Source: Desulfacinum infernum DSM 9756
Lineage (GTDB): Bacteria > Desulfobacterota > Syntrophobacteria > Syntrophobacterales > DSM-9756
Assembly (NCBI RefSeq): GCF_900129305.1
Contig: NZ_FQVB01000005.1
Location: 1-64,000, forward strand
Direction: 5' to 3'
Length of the DNA stretch: 64,000 bases
Shown one piece after another: positions 8,562 through 16,858 of this stretch. The translations under genes and the position numbers were made by a program. The notes beneath the pieces were generated by a model, which did no database searches, was not told the DNA's origin, and saw nothing but the letters and a program-made list of their open reading frames with translations. Within the stretch, counting starts at the first letter, position 1. Each line of letters begins with the position of its first letter.

Positions 8562-8734
8562 CCCCCCGGGGCGGCGCGGGAGACGGGCCCGGGGGTAGCC
8601 TACAAGGAAACATTTTCCCCAACGCCCGCCCGGTCCAAGCCCCTGTTTCCTCCCCGAACATCCCCTCAGGACCCCCTTCCTACCCCCCTATTCCTTTGAC
8701 TTTCCATGCTTTTCTTTCACACCCCAAAAAGTGC

Positions 8735-8763
8735 TTGACAAGAACCCTGGAGGAACCTAGAAG
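8735..8763 (+). promoter_or_regulatory. Probable sigma-70 promoter of the 3-hydroxyacyl dehydrogenase operon
   Basis: A perfect -35 (TTGACA, 8735-8740) is followed after 17 bases by a weak -10 (TAGAAG, 8758-8763). The surrounding 415-bp gap (8562-8976) is locally more A/T-rich and has no gene; a GC hairpin lies at about 8562-8599 just after the regulator stop. Confidence 0.45.
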
Positions 8764-8976
8764 TTTTCTATCAGGCAACTTTCATTTCCGGACAGCGTGA
8801 AGAAACGTTCGGGGACAGGCTCCCCGCACCGTGGAGGGCGTCATGGGCCGGGATCGGTCGCAACGTCCGCAACCCTCGAAAAGACCCGCTTCCCGTCGAG
8901 CGGGATACCGTCTGGCGGGACGGCTCCGCGCCGTCTCCCTGAAGGAATACACTCCGTGAACGGACAAGGAGAGCGC

Positions 8977-9930
8977 ATGGACGGCAAGGCCATCTCCACG
9001 GTGGGCATCCTGGGCGCCGGCCTCATGGGCCACGGGATCGCACAGATCTTCGCCTCCAAGGGATTCCGGGTTCGGATCCATGACGTGGATCGCGCCATGC
9101 TGGAGGCGGTTCCCCAGCGCATCCGGGACAACTTCCGGGTCTTCGTGGAACTGGGGCTCGCGCGCCCCGAGGACGTCGCCGACTGCCTGGATCGCATCGC
9201 CCTGTGCGACCATGTGGCTTGTGCCGTGGCAGACGCCGACCTGGTGGTGGAAGCCGTCACGGAAAGCCTGGCCGTGAAGGTCCGGGTGTTCGAGGAAGTG
9301 GAACGGCATGTGCCGGCGGCCGCCGTTCTTTGCAGCAACACCTCGGCCATCAGCATCTCGGAGATTGCGCGCTGTCTCCAACACCCCCAGCGTTTTCTCG
9401 GCACCCATTTCTGGAATCCTCCCCACGTGGTGCCGTGTGTGGAAGTGATCAAGGGCGAGGAGACATCGGAACAGGTTTTTGAAGGCGTGGTGGAGCTCAT
9501 GCGGCGCCTGGGAAAGGAACCGGTTCGGGTCCTCAAGGACGTTCCGGGCTTTCTCGGCAACCGCCTCCAGCACGCCATGTGGCGGGAAGCCGTGGCCCTG
9601 GTGGCCGACGGCATCGCCGACGCGGAAGACATCGACAAGGTGGTCAAGTACGGCTTCGGACTTCGCTGCGCCATGCTGGGCCCCTTGGAGACGGCCGACC
9701 TTGCGGGACTGGATCTCACTCACGCCGTGCACCAATACCTCTTCCCTCACCTCAATGCGGACACATCCCCTTCCCCGTTGCTGCAGGATCTCATTGCGCA
9801 AGGCCGGTTGGGCGTGAAGACCGGGCAGGGCTTTCATCACTGGACCCGTCAACAGGCCCAGGAACTCATCCAGAAAAGGGATTCGGTGCTGCTCCGGATC
9901 ATGGAGCTGATCCGGCCGCAGCGCGGTTGA
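8977..9930 (+). CDS. 3-hydroxyacyl-CoA dehydrogenase family protein
   Basis: A 317-residue NAD-dependent L-3-hydroxyacid dehydrogenase. The N-terminal Rossmann fold has GILGAGLMGHGIAQIFA and the D of RIHDVD for NAD, then CSNTSAISISEIA and the catalytic His region GTHFWNPPH; the C-terminal helical domain follows DVPGFLGNRLQ. The short length and lack of a hydratase domain fit 3-hydroxybutyryl-CoA, carnitine or related 3-hydroxyacid dehydrogenases. AAGGAG precedes the ATG at 8977. With the downstream BKACE it suggests oxidation of a 3-hydroxy acid to a 3-keto acid that is then cleaved. The exact substrate is not determinable here. Confidence 0.88.
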   Translation: MDGKAISTVGILGAGLMGHGIAQIFASKGFRVRIHDVDRAMLEAVPQRIRDNFRVFVELGLARPEDVADCLDRIALCDHVACAVADADLVVEAVTESLAVKVRVFEEVERHVPAAAVLCSNTSAISISEIARCLQHPQRFLGTHFWNPPHVVPCVEVIKGEETSEQVFEGVVELMRRLGKEPVRVLKDVPGFLGNRLQHAMWREAVALVADGIADAEDIDKVVKYGFGLRCAMLGPLETADLAGLDLTHAVHQYLFPHLNADTSPSPLLQDLIAQGRLGVKTGQGFHHWTRQQAQELIQKRDSVLLRIMELIRPQRG

Positions 9931-10034
9931 TCGAACCGATCCCGGACCGTTGAAGCCCCCGCTCGATGAGGGCGGGGCCGAGGCTCTCCATTCAAGCGGC
10001 CATTGCCCACCACAAATTCAGGCAGAGGGACGCG

Positions 10035-10895
10035 ATGACCCAGTTTGCCGTCTTCGTCTTGCACGGCCTGGCCTACGCCGGCCTGCTCTTTCTCGTCTCG
10101 TCGGGACTGACGCTGGTCTTCGGGATGATGAACGTGCTCAACTTCGCCCATGCGGCCTTCTACATGCTGGGGGCCTACTTTTCCTATTCCATTCTTCAAT
10201 GGAGCGGAAATTTCTGGCTGTCCATGCTCCTCTGCCCGCTGATCCTCTTCGTCATCGGCGCCCTGGTGGAGCGGTTCCTCCTGCGCCGCGTTCATCAGCA
10301 CGGCCACCTCCACGAACTGCTCCTCACCTTCGGCCTGGCCTACATCATCACCGAAGGGGTGAAGTGGATCTGGGGAAACTATTCCCTGGCCGTCAGCCTG
10401 GACGGGTTCCTCACCGGCCAGGTGTCCCTGCTCGGCATCACCTACCCCGTCTACCGGCTCTTCATCATCGGCTGCGCGGTGGCGGTGGGAACAGCCATGA
10501 GCTACGTCTTCTATCGCACCCGGGTGGGGATCATCGTCCGGGCGGCGGTGGACGACCACGAAATGGTCAACGCGTTGGGCATCAACGTGCCCCTGGTTTT
10601 CATGCTGGTCTTTGCGGTGGGGGCGGCCTTGTCCGGCTTCGCCGGGGTGATCGCGGGTCCTCTTCTGACCACCTATCCCGGCATGGCCGCCGAGATCCTC
10701 GTGGACGCCTTCGTGGTCATCGTGGTGGGCGGGTTCGGGAGCCTGGGAGGGGCGCTGCTGGCCTCGCTCATCATCGGCCAGCTGCAGGCTTTCGGCGTTC
10801 TCCTCGTCCCCAAGTTGTCCCTGGCCTTGATCTATCTGCTCATGGCCGTGGTTTTGGTGGTGAAACCCTCGGGTCTTTTCGGTGAGGAGGCATGA
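10035..10895 (+). CDS. livH: Liv-type ABC transporter permease LivH (cluster 1)
   Basis: The 286-residue inner-membrane permease has the LivH pattern: an early GLTLVFGMMNVLNFAHAAF segment, about eight hydrophobic helices and the coupling region GGFGSLGGALLA. It pairs with LivM to form the translocation path of a branched-chain-amino-acid/amide type importer. The start at 10035 is preferred because the upstream in-frame residues are not membrane-like. Its stop overlaps the livM start (ATGA). Confidence 0.93.
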   Translation: MTQFAVFVLHGLAYAGLLFLVSSGLTLVFGMMNVLNFAHAAFYMLGAYFSYSILQWSGNFWLSMLLCPLILFVIGALVERFLLRRVHQHGHLHELLLTFGLAYIITEGVKWIWGNYSLAVSLDGFLTGQVSLLGITYPVYRLFIIGCAVAVGTAMSYVFYRTRVGIIVRAAVDDHEMVNALGINVPLVFMLVFAVGAALSGFAGVIAGPLLTTYPGMAAEILVDAFVVIVVGGFGSLGGALLASLIIGQLQAFGVLLVPKLSLALIYLLMAVVLVVKPSGLFGEEA

Positions 10896-11902
10896 TGAGG
10901 CGTCGATCCGGAAACCCTGGCTCCGTCTTTCCCGGGATAGCGTTGGTGGGAGGGCTCCTGGCGGCCCCGCTCTTCCTGCCCCTCTACCACGTGAATCTGC
11001 TCACCGAGGTGATCGTCTTCGCGCTCTATGCCGTGAGCTACAATCTGCTGCTGGGCTACGCCGGCCTGCTCTCCTTCGGGCACGCCATGTTCTTCGGAAC
11101 GGGCGCCTATGTGACGGCGGTGGCCCTGGCCCACCTTCCGGGGCTTTCCGTGGGCAGCGCCATCCTCCTTTCCGTGGCGGCGGCCACGCTGGCGGGGGTG
11201 GTCACCGGCGCGCTGCTCCTGCGCCACAAGGGGTCCTACTTCGCCCTGCTCACCCTCGCCTTCAACGCGCTCTTCTACGCCGTGGCCACCAAGTGGCATT
11301 CGGTGACTGGGGGCGACGACGGCCTGAGCGTCAATCGTCCCAACCTGGACTTTCTCGGCGTCCACCTGGATCTTTCCGACATCACGACCTTTTACTATTT
11401 CGCGCTCATCACCGTCGGCGCCCTCATCGGGTACTGCTGGCACTTCACCCATACGGCCATGGGGCGGACCGTCCTGCTGGTGCGGGAAAACGAGGAGCGC
11501 ATGAAGTTTCTCGGCTACGACACCAACATCAGTCGTCTGCTTCTATTCACCTTCACGGGCGCCCTGGCCGGATGCGCCGGCTCTTATTACGCCCTCTTCT
11601 TCGAATTCACATCCATCAGCGCCATCAGCATTGAGATGACCACCACGGTTCTGTTGATGACCTTCATAGGGGGGACCGGTTCCTTCCTGGGGCCGGTGCT
11701 GGGAGCGCTGGTCTACACGCTGCTCCACGACAAGCTGAGCGACATCACGGATCGCTGGCCCTTGATCATGGGCCTGATCTTCATCGTCATGGTCCTCTAT
11801 GTCCCGGGCGGACTGAGCGGCCTGATCGTTTCGATCCGGGAGCGTCTGGCGGGCACGGCCGGAAAGAACGCTGCGCAGCCTTTGGAAGGGCGGAAACCAT
11901 GA
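10892..11902 (+). CDS. livM: Liv-type ABC transporter permease LivM (cluster 1)
   Basis: A 336-residue membrane protein with LivM landmarks: VSYNLLLGYAGLLSFGHAMFFG, LRHKGSYFALLTLAFN and GGTGSFLGPVLGAL. The ATG overlaps the livH stop and the stop overlaps the livG start, both by ATGA, indicating tight co-translation in an operon. Confidence 0.93.
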   Translation: MMRRRSGNPGSVFPGIALVGGLLAAPLFLPLYHVNLLTEVIVFALYAVSYNLLLGYAGLLSFGHAMFFGTGAYVTAVALAHLPGLSVGSAILLSVAAATLAGVVTGALLLRHKGSYFALLTLAFNALFYAVATKWHSVTGGDDGLSVNRPNLDFLGVHLDLSDITTFYYFALITVGALIGYCWHFTHTAMGRTVLLVRENEERMKFLGYDTNISRLLLFTFTGALAGCAGSYYALFFEFTSISAISIEMTTTVLLMTFIGGTGSFLGPVLGALVYTLLHDKLSDITDRWPLIMGLIFIVMVLYVPGGLSGLIVSIRERLAGTAGKNAAQPLEGRKP

Positions 11903-12651
11903 AGGACAACGGGCGAATCTTGGAAGTGCGCGACCTCTACAAGGACTTTTCCGGCCTGGAAGTCCTGGCCGGGGTATCTTTCCAGGTGGCACAGGGAGAG
12001 CGGCACGCGGTCATCGGCCCCAACGGCGCCGGAAAGACCACGCTGTTCAACGTGATCACCGGAAAATACAAGCCGTCCGGAGGATCCATCCTGTTCCAAG
12101 GGCGGGACATCACGGGCAGGCCCCCCCACCAATTGTGCCGCATGAAGATCTCCCGCTCCTTCCAGATCACCAACGCGTTCCAGGAACTGACCGTCTTCGA
12201 GAACGTCCGTTCCGGAGTGCGCTGCCTCCACGGGCTCCGTTACCACTTCTTCAGACGCGTGGACAGGGACGTGGCCGTCAACCGGCGTACGGAAGAGCTC
12301 CTTCACCTGGTGGGCCTGGGTTCCGTCGCAGACGCCCCGGTCAGCACCCTCTCCTACGGGCAGCAGCGCGCCCTGGAGATCGCGCTCACGCTCTCCACGG
12401 ACCCGGAGCTCATCCTTCTCGACGAGCCCACCGCCGGCATGACCCGCGAGGAAACCGCCGAAGCCATCCAGCTCATCGACCGGGTGACCCGCGGCAAGAC
12501 CCTCATCATCATCGAACACGACATGGACGTGGTCTTTTCCCTGGCGGACAGGATCTCCGTGCTCCACTACGGTAGGATCCTGGCATCGGACCGACCTCAC
12601 GTCATCCGGGACGACCAAAGGGTGAAAGACGCCTACCTTGGGGAAGGGTGA
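11899..12651 (+). CDS. livG: Liv-type ABC transporter ATPase LivG (cluster 1)
   Basis: A 250-residue cytoplasmic ATPase with Walker A GPNGAGKTT (about residues 39-47), signature LSYGQQRALEIA, Walker B LILLDEPTAG and the switch histidine in IIIEHDMD. The LivG-type insert around residues 80-120 (SRSFQITNAFQELTVFENV) is present. Powers uptake through LivHM. Confidence 0.94.
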   Translation: MKDNGRILEVRDLYKDFSGLEVLAGVSFQVAQGERHAVIGPNGAGKTTLFNVITGKYKPSGGSILFQGRDITGRPPHQLCRMKISRSFQITNAFQELTVFENVRSGVRCLHGLRYHFFRRVDRDVAVNRRTEELLHLVGLGSVADAPVSTLSYGQQRALEIALTLSTDPELILLDEPTAGMTREETAEAIQLIDRVTRGKTLIIIEHDMDVVFSLADRISVLHYGRILASDRPHVIRDDQRVKDAYLGEG

Positions 12652-12657
12652 AAGCCG

Positions 12658-13368
12658 ATGCTCGAGGTTCGAGACATTCACAGCTACTACGGCAAGAGCC
12701 ACATCCTGCACGGAGTTTCCATGACCCTGCAGGAGGGTGAGATGGTGTGCCTTCTGGGACGAAACGGCGTGGGAAAGTCCACCACCCTAAAGAGCATCAT
12801 GGGCATGGTGCGCCCCCGATCCGGCAGCATCCGCTTTCAGGGCCGGGAGCTCATCGGATTGCAGCCCTACCAGGTGGCGCGCCTGGGGGTGGGGATCGTC
12901 CCGGAAGAACGGCGCATCTTCGGCAGCCTCACCGTTGAGGAGAATCTTTTGATCGGCAAGAAGAACGCCCTCGATGGGGGCGACGGCGCCCAGGCCTGGA
13001 CCCTGGAGCGGGTCTACCAAGTGTTCCCCCGTCTCCATGAGCGGCGGACCAACAAGGGCCGGCATCTTTCGGGAGGCGAACAACAGATGCTCACGGTGGC
13101 CCGTACCCTCATGGGCAATCCCAGGCTCATTCTGGTGGACGAGCCCACGGAAGGACTGGCCCCGCTCATCGTCCAGGACGTCCTCCACATGCTGGCCCAG
13201 GTGCGCCGTTCCGGCGTCACGGTGCTCATGGTGGAACAGAACTTCAAGGCGGCCGTCCAGGTGGCGGATCGCTTCTATGTGATGGGAAAGGGTCAGATCG
13301 TGTTCGAAGGCGACGTCGACGCCCTGCTGGCGGCGGACGAAGTCCGAAAGACCTATCTGGAGGTTTGA
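12658..13368 (+). CDS. livF: Liv-type ABC transporter ATPase LivF (cluster 1)
   Basis: A 236-residue ATPase with Walker A GRNGVGKST, signature HLSGGEQQMLTVARTL and Walker B LILVDEPTEGLAP, and the LivF-specific VPEERRIFGSLTVEENL segment. It starts six bases after the livG stop. Forms the heterodimeric motor with LivG. Confidence 0.94.
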   Translation: MLEVRDIHSYYGKSHILHGVSMTLQEGEMVCLLGRNGVGKSTTLKSIMGMVRPRSGSIRFQGRELIGLQPYQVARLGVGIVPEERRIFGSLTVEENLLIGKKNALDGGDGAQAWTLERVYQVFPRLHERRTNKGRHLSGGEQQMLTVARTLMGNPRLILVDEPTEGLAPLIVQDVLHMLAQVRRSGVTVLMVEQNFKAAVQVADRFYVMGKGQIVFEGDVDALLAADEVRKTYLEV

Positions 13369-13421
13369 CGCGCGGCCGTCCCGGCCGGAATACGCTTTGC
13401 GGTGTCCAAGAGGAGGCGGGA

Positions 13422-14342
13422 ATGAGCAAGACCATCTTTACGGCGGCCATCACCGGAGGGATTCACACCCCCAGCATGTCCCCCCACCTTCCCATCACGC
13501 CCGACCAGATCGTAGAAGATGCGTTGAGTGCCTACGAAGCGGGAGCGGCGGTGGTGCATATCCATGCCCGGGATCCCGAAACGGGCCGCCCCTCCGCCGA
13601 TCTGGACCTGTTCGGGGAGATCATCTCCCGGATCAAGCGCCATTCGGATCTGGTCATCTGCATCACCACGGGCGGAGGCCTGGGCCAGAGCACGGAAGAG
13701 CGCGTGGCGGCGGTGAAGCGATTCAGCCCGGAACTGGCCTCCCTCAACGCCGGTTCCATGAACTTCGCCCTCTTTCACGTGCTGGATCATCTGCGCCAAT
13801 TCAAGTTCGACTGGGAAAGAGACTACCTGGCCATGACCGAGGACTTCATCTTTCCCAACACCTTCAAGACCCTGCGACAGTTCAACGAGTTCTTCAGGGA
13901 ACAGCAAACCAAACCGGAATTCGAGATCTACGACGCCGGCATGCTCCACAACCTGGCCTTTCTCATCGAACGCGGCTGGGTGCGAACACCGGTCTACTTG
14001 CAGTTCGTTCTCGGCATCCTGGGCGGCATGCAAGCCACGCTCGACAATCTCATGTTCCTGCACCATTCCGCCAAGGAGCTCATCCAGGACTTCCAGTGGT
14101 CGGTCTGCGCCGCCGGCAAGCACCAATTCCGCATGGGAACGGCGGCGCTGCTTCTGGGCGGGCACGTGCGCGTGGGCCTGGAAGACAACCTCTATCTGGA
14201 AAAGGGGCGGCTGGCACGCAGCAGCGGGGAGCAGGTGGCCAAGATCATCCGCATCGCCCGCGAACTGGGCCGGGAGCCGGCCACCCCGGCGGAGGCCCGC
14301 GAGATCCTCGGACTCAAAGGGCTGGATAAGGTGAACTTCTAA
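13422..14342 (+). CDS. Beta-keto acid cleavage enzyme (BKACE, DUF849)
   Basis: The 306-residue protein begins MSKTIFTAAITGG and contains IHTPSMSPHLPITPDQI and the zinc-binding HIHARD (H46, H48). BKACE enzymes use acetyl-CoA to cleave a beta-keto acid into acetoacetate and a CoA ester; known substrates include 3-keto-5-aminohexanoate and dehydrocarnitine. Its placement between the Liv ATPase and the binding protein, downstream of a 3-hydroxyacid dehydrogenase, fits cleavage of an imported and oxidised beta-hydroxy acid. AGGAGGCGGGA precedes the ATG. Substrate unknown. Confidence 0.92.
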   Translation: MSKTIFTAAITGGIHTPSMSPHLPITPDQIVEDALSAYEAGAAVVHIHARDPETGRPSADLDLFGEIISRIKRHSDLVICITTGGGLGQSTEERVAAVKRFSPELASLNAGSMNFALFHVLDHLRQFKFDWERDYLAMTEDFIFPNTFKTLRQFNEFFREQQTKPEFEIYDAGMLHNLAFLIERGWVRTPVYLQFVLGILGGMQATLDNLMFLHHSAKELIQDFQWSVCAAGKHQFRMGTAALLLGGHVRVGLEDNLYLEKGRLARSSGEQVAKIIRIARELGREPATPAEAREILGLKGLDKVNF

Positions 14343-14365
14343 ACCACAGGGAAGGGAGCAGGAAG

Positions 14366-15577
14366 ATGAGGAAGCTAAGCTGTGCGTTGTTGGCCTTGGG
14401 TGTGCTCTTCGGATTGCTCACCACGGGAGCGCTGGCCGCGGACACCATCAAACTGGGAGTGGTGGAACCTCTTTCCGGGACCTTCAAGGACATTGGTGAA
14501 AGGTACCTGGCCGGCGTTCAGTACGCCGCCGATGAGATCAACGCGGCCGGGGGCCTGCTGGGCCGCAAGGTGGAGGTCATTCCCATCGACTCCGAGGTCA
14601 AGCCCGATGTGGCCACGAGGAAGGCGACCAAGCTGATCCTCAAGGAAGGGGTGAACTTCTTCTGCGGCGGCACGGGGAGCTCCGTGGGTGCGGCCATGTC
14701 GGCACTCATGGAGAAACAGGGAGGCCTCTTTTTCACCTACGGAATGGATGCGGCCAGCCTCACCGGTGAAAAGTGCAACAGGCACTTCTTCCGCCCGGGC
14801 GGCAGCACCGACGGCCGATCCTACGCACTGGCCCAGTGGGTGGTGAAAAACGGCTACAAGCGGGTTGCCGGCATCGCCCAGGATTACTCCTTCGGCCAGG
14901 AAGCCATGGCCGCCTTCAAGAAGAAGCTCAAGGAACTGGACCCCACCGTGGAGATGGTCGCGGAACTTTACCATCCCCTGGGAACCAAGGACTACGCGCC
15001 CTACATCAGTCAGCTCATCGCCGCGGAACCGGAAGTGGTCTTCACCTCCAACTGGGGCAATGATCTGATGCTCCTGCTCAAGCAGGGCAAACCCATGGGA
15101 CTCAAGGCCAAGTTCGTCTGTTACTACGCCAACGACGACGTGCTCATCAAGGGCATCGCCGACGATGAGGCGGTCATCGGCAGCATCGGCGCCGAGGTGT
15201 ACATGCTGTCCATCCCCACCGAAGCCAACAAGGCCTTCGTGAAGAAATACCACGAAGCCAAGGGCCACTATCCCACCTGGCTCATCGGCAAGGGCTACAC
15301 GGCCACCATGTTCTGGGCCGAGGCCGTCAAGAAGGCCGGCACCACCAACGTGAGAAAAGTGATCCAGGCCTGGGAGGGGTTGAGCTACGACGGGCCGGCC
15401 GGCACCTGGACCATGCGCGCCTGCGACCATCAGGCCCAGGTTCCCTACTGGATCGGGGAAATCGTGAAGGAAAACCCCTTCTTCGATCACGCCTACGTGG
15501 CCGACGCCACCATGATCCCGGCCGAGGACGTGGCGGTGCCCTGCGAAGAGACGGGCTGCAAGGCCATGGGCAAGTAA
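14366..15577 (+). CDS. Liv-type ABC transporter periplasmic substrate-binding protein (cluster 1)
   Basis: A 403-residue protein with a Sec signal peptide (MRKLSCALLALGVLFGLL..., cleavage likely after ALA at about residue 24) and a type I periplasmic-binding fold (IKLGVVEPLSGTFKDIGERYLAG, then AADEINAAGGLLGRKVEVI). It belongs to the branched-chain amino acid / amide / aromatic-acid binding group, whose ligand cannot be predicted from family alone. It lies 23 bp after the BKACE gene and presumably delivers substrate to LivHMGF upstream. Confidence 0.92.
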   Translation: MRKLSCALLALGVLFGLLTTGALAADTIKLGVVEPLSGTFKDIGERYLAGVQYAADEINAAGGLLGRKVEVIPIDSEVKPDVATRKATKLILKEGVNFFCGGTGSSVGAAMSALMEKQGGLFFTYGMDAASLTGEKCNRHFFRPGGSTDGRSYALAQWVVKNGYKRVAGIAQDYSFGQEAMAAFKKKLKELDPTVEMVAELYHPLGTKDYAPYISQLIAAEPEVVFTSNWGNDLMLLLKQGKPMGLKAKFVCYYANDDVLIKGIADDEAVIGSIGAEVYMLSIPTEANKAFVKKYHEAKGHYPTWLIGKGYTATMFWAEAVKKAGTTNVRKVIQAWEGLSYDGPAGTWTMRACDHQAQVPYWIGEIVKENPFFDHAYVADATMIPAEDVAVPCEETGCKAMGK

Positions 15578-15594
15578 CGGAAACGGTGCATCCT

Positions 15595-15632
15595 CAGCCC
15601 GCGGCGTTCCCTTCCCACGCCGCCGCGGGCTG
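15595..15632 (+). promoter_or_regulatory. 12-bp perfect stem-loop between binding-protein and epimerase genes
   Basis: CAGCCCGCGGCG (15595-15606) pairs perfectly with CGCCGCGGGCTG (15621-15632) around a 14-base loop. It lies 17 bases after the stop and ends just before the GGGGAGG ribosome binding site of the next gene. Without a U-tract it is more likely an mRNA stability or partial-termination element that lets the binding protein be made in excess. Confidence 0.55.
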
Positions 15633-15651
15633 CCGGGGGAGGAACGGCTCC

Positions 15652-16614
15652 ATGAAGTATCTGATCACGGGCGGTTGCGGCTTCCTGGGGACCAGTCTGG
15701 CGCGGCTGATGATCCGAGAGGGGGCCCGGCCGGTTCTGCTGGATGTGGCGCCGTTGGGCCCCATGCTCCAGGACGTCCGGGATCGCCTGGATTACGTGCG
15801 CGGGTCCCAGACCAATCTCTCCGTTGTGCTCAACTGCCTTCGGGAACACTCCGTGAAAGGCGTCTTTCATCTGGGCGGCATGCTTTCGGCTCCCAGCGAA
15901 CAGGATCCCTGGTCCGCCTTCGACGTCAACGTGGTGGGAACCTACAACGTGTTGGAGGCGTGCCGGATCGCCGGCGTGGACCAGGTCGTCTACGGCAGCA
16001 CGGTGGCCGTCTACAGCCGGGGCATCCGCACCGACTTCATCGACGACGACACCCTGCAGCGCCCCACGAGCATGTACGGCACCACCAAGGTCTTCGGGGA
16101 ACTGCTGGGAAGGTTCTACCGTCGAAAGTTCGGGCTGGACTTCCGGGGCGTGAGGATCCCCTCCGTGGTGGGCCCCGGAGCCAAGACGGCGCACATGTCC
16201 ATCTACAACGCCTGGGCCATCGAATACCCTCTGCGGGGCAAGCCCTACCGGCTGCTTTGCGAGCCCGAGACCCGGTGCCCGGTGATCTACTTCAAGGACG
16301 CCGCCCGCTCCCTCTGGGAACTTTCCCAGGCGCCCGCGTCGCGGATCGAAACCGTCGTCTACAACCTGGCGGGCATCACTCCGGCCTTCTCCGCCCGGGA
16401 GCTTGTGGAGCACGTCCGCGAAAGGCTCCCCGAAGCCGATCTGGACTTCAGGCCCGATCCGCTCATCGTGGAGCTCCTTCGGGAACTGGGGCGGTTGAGG
16501 ATCGTCGACGACGCGGCTCGCAACGAATGGGGCTGGTCGGCCCGATACGGGCTGGAGGAGATGATCGAGGATTTCATCCAGGAGTTTTCAAGACACGGCG
16601 CCTGGTACGCCTAA
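15652..16614 (+). CDS. NAD-dependent epimerase/dehydratase family SDR, L-threonine-dehydrogenase-like
   Basis: A 320-residue extended SDR: Rossmann motif GGCGFLGTSLA (residues 8-18), catalytic YGTTK, and RIPSVVGPGAK / CPVIYFKDAAR regions that resemble the SDR-type L-threonine 3-dehydrogenases. That enzyme oxidises the beta-hydroxyl of threonine to a beta-keto acid. As the last gene of a BKACE/Liv operon, it could oxidise a beta-hydroxy (amino) acid before cleavage. GGGGAGG precedes the ATG at 15652. A general sugar-nucleotide epimerase is the alternative. Confidence 0.82.
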   Translation: MKYLITGGCGFLGTSLARLMIREGARPVLLDVAPLGPMLQDVRDRLDYVRGSQTNLSVVLNCLREHSVKGVFHLGGMLSAPSEQDPWSAFDVNVVGTYNVLEACRIAGVDQVVYGSTVAVYSRGIRTDFIDDDTLQRPTSMYGTTKVFGELLGRFYRRKFGLDFRGVRIPSVVGPGAKTAHMSIYNAWAIEYPLRGKPYRLLCEPETRCPVIYFKDAARSLWELSQAPASRIETVVYNLAGITPAFSARELVEHVRERLPEADLDFRPDPLIVELLRELGRLRIVDDAARNEWGWSARYGLEEMIEDFIQEFSRHGAWYA

Positions 16615-16619
16615 CGGCG

Positions 16620-16790
16620 GTCCTGAAGGGCGGGCCTGAAGCCCGCCCCTACGAAATGCGTTGATCGCTTGGGTAGCATCCAGGGCTTACTCCACGGGGC
16701 CCACCGATTTGCCCCCCTTGCGAAATGTGTCGATCTCTTGAGTAAGGGTGGGGTCTATCCCCACCCGTCCATATCTGAGTGATGAAAGGA
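16620..16790. repeat. Degenerate module C repeats
   Basis: TCCTGAAGGGCGGGC-CTGAA-GCCCGCCCCTAC matches the proximal hairpin of the 152-bp repeat, and a second degraded hairpin (GGGTGGGG-TCTAT-CCCCACCC) lies at about 16745-16768. They fill the convergent gap between the epimerase and the HEAT-like gene; no gene is seen. Confidence 0.7.
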
Positions 16791-16858
16791 TCGCCCCCCA
16801 TTAGGCCATGGCCGGGCAAGCGCTTAGGAGGCTGTCCGAAAACGTACCCGAAAGCCTC

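Noticed and set aside
8562-8599. Intrinsic terminator after the first XRE-cupin gene
   Set aside because: There is inverted GC-rich sequence, but the arms are imperfect and there is no U-tract; mentioned only as a hairpin.
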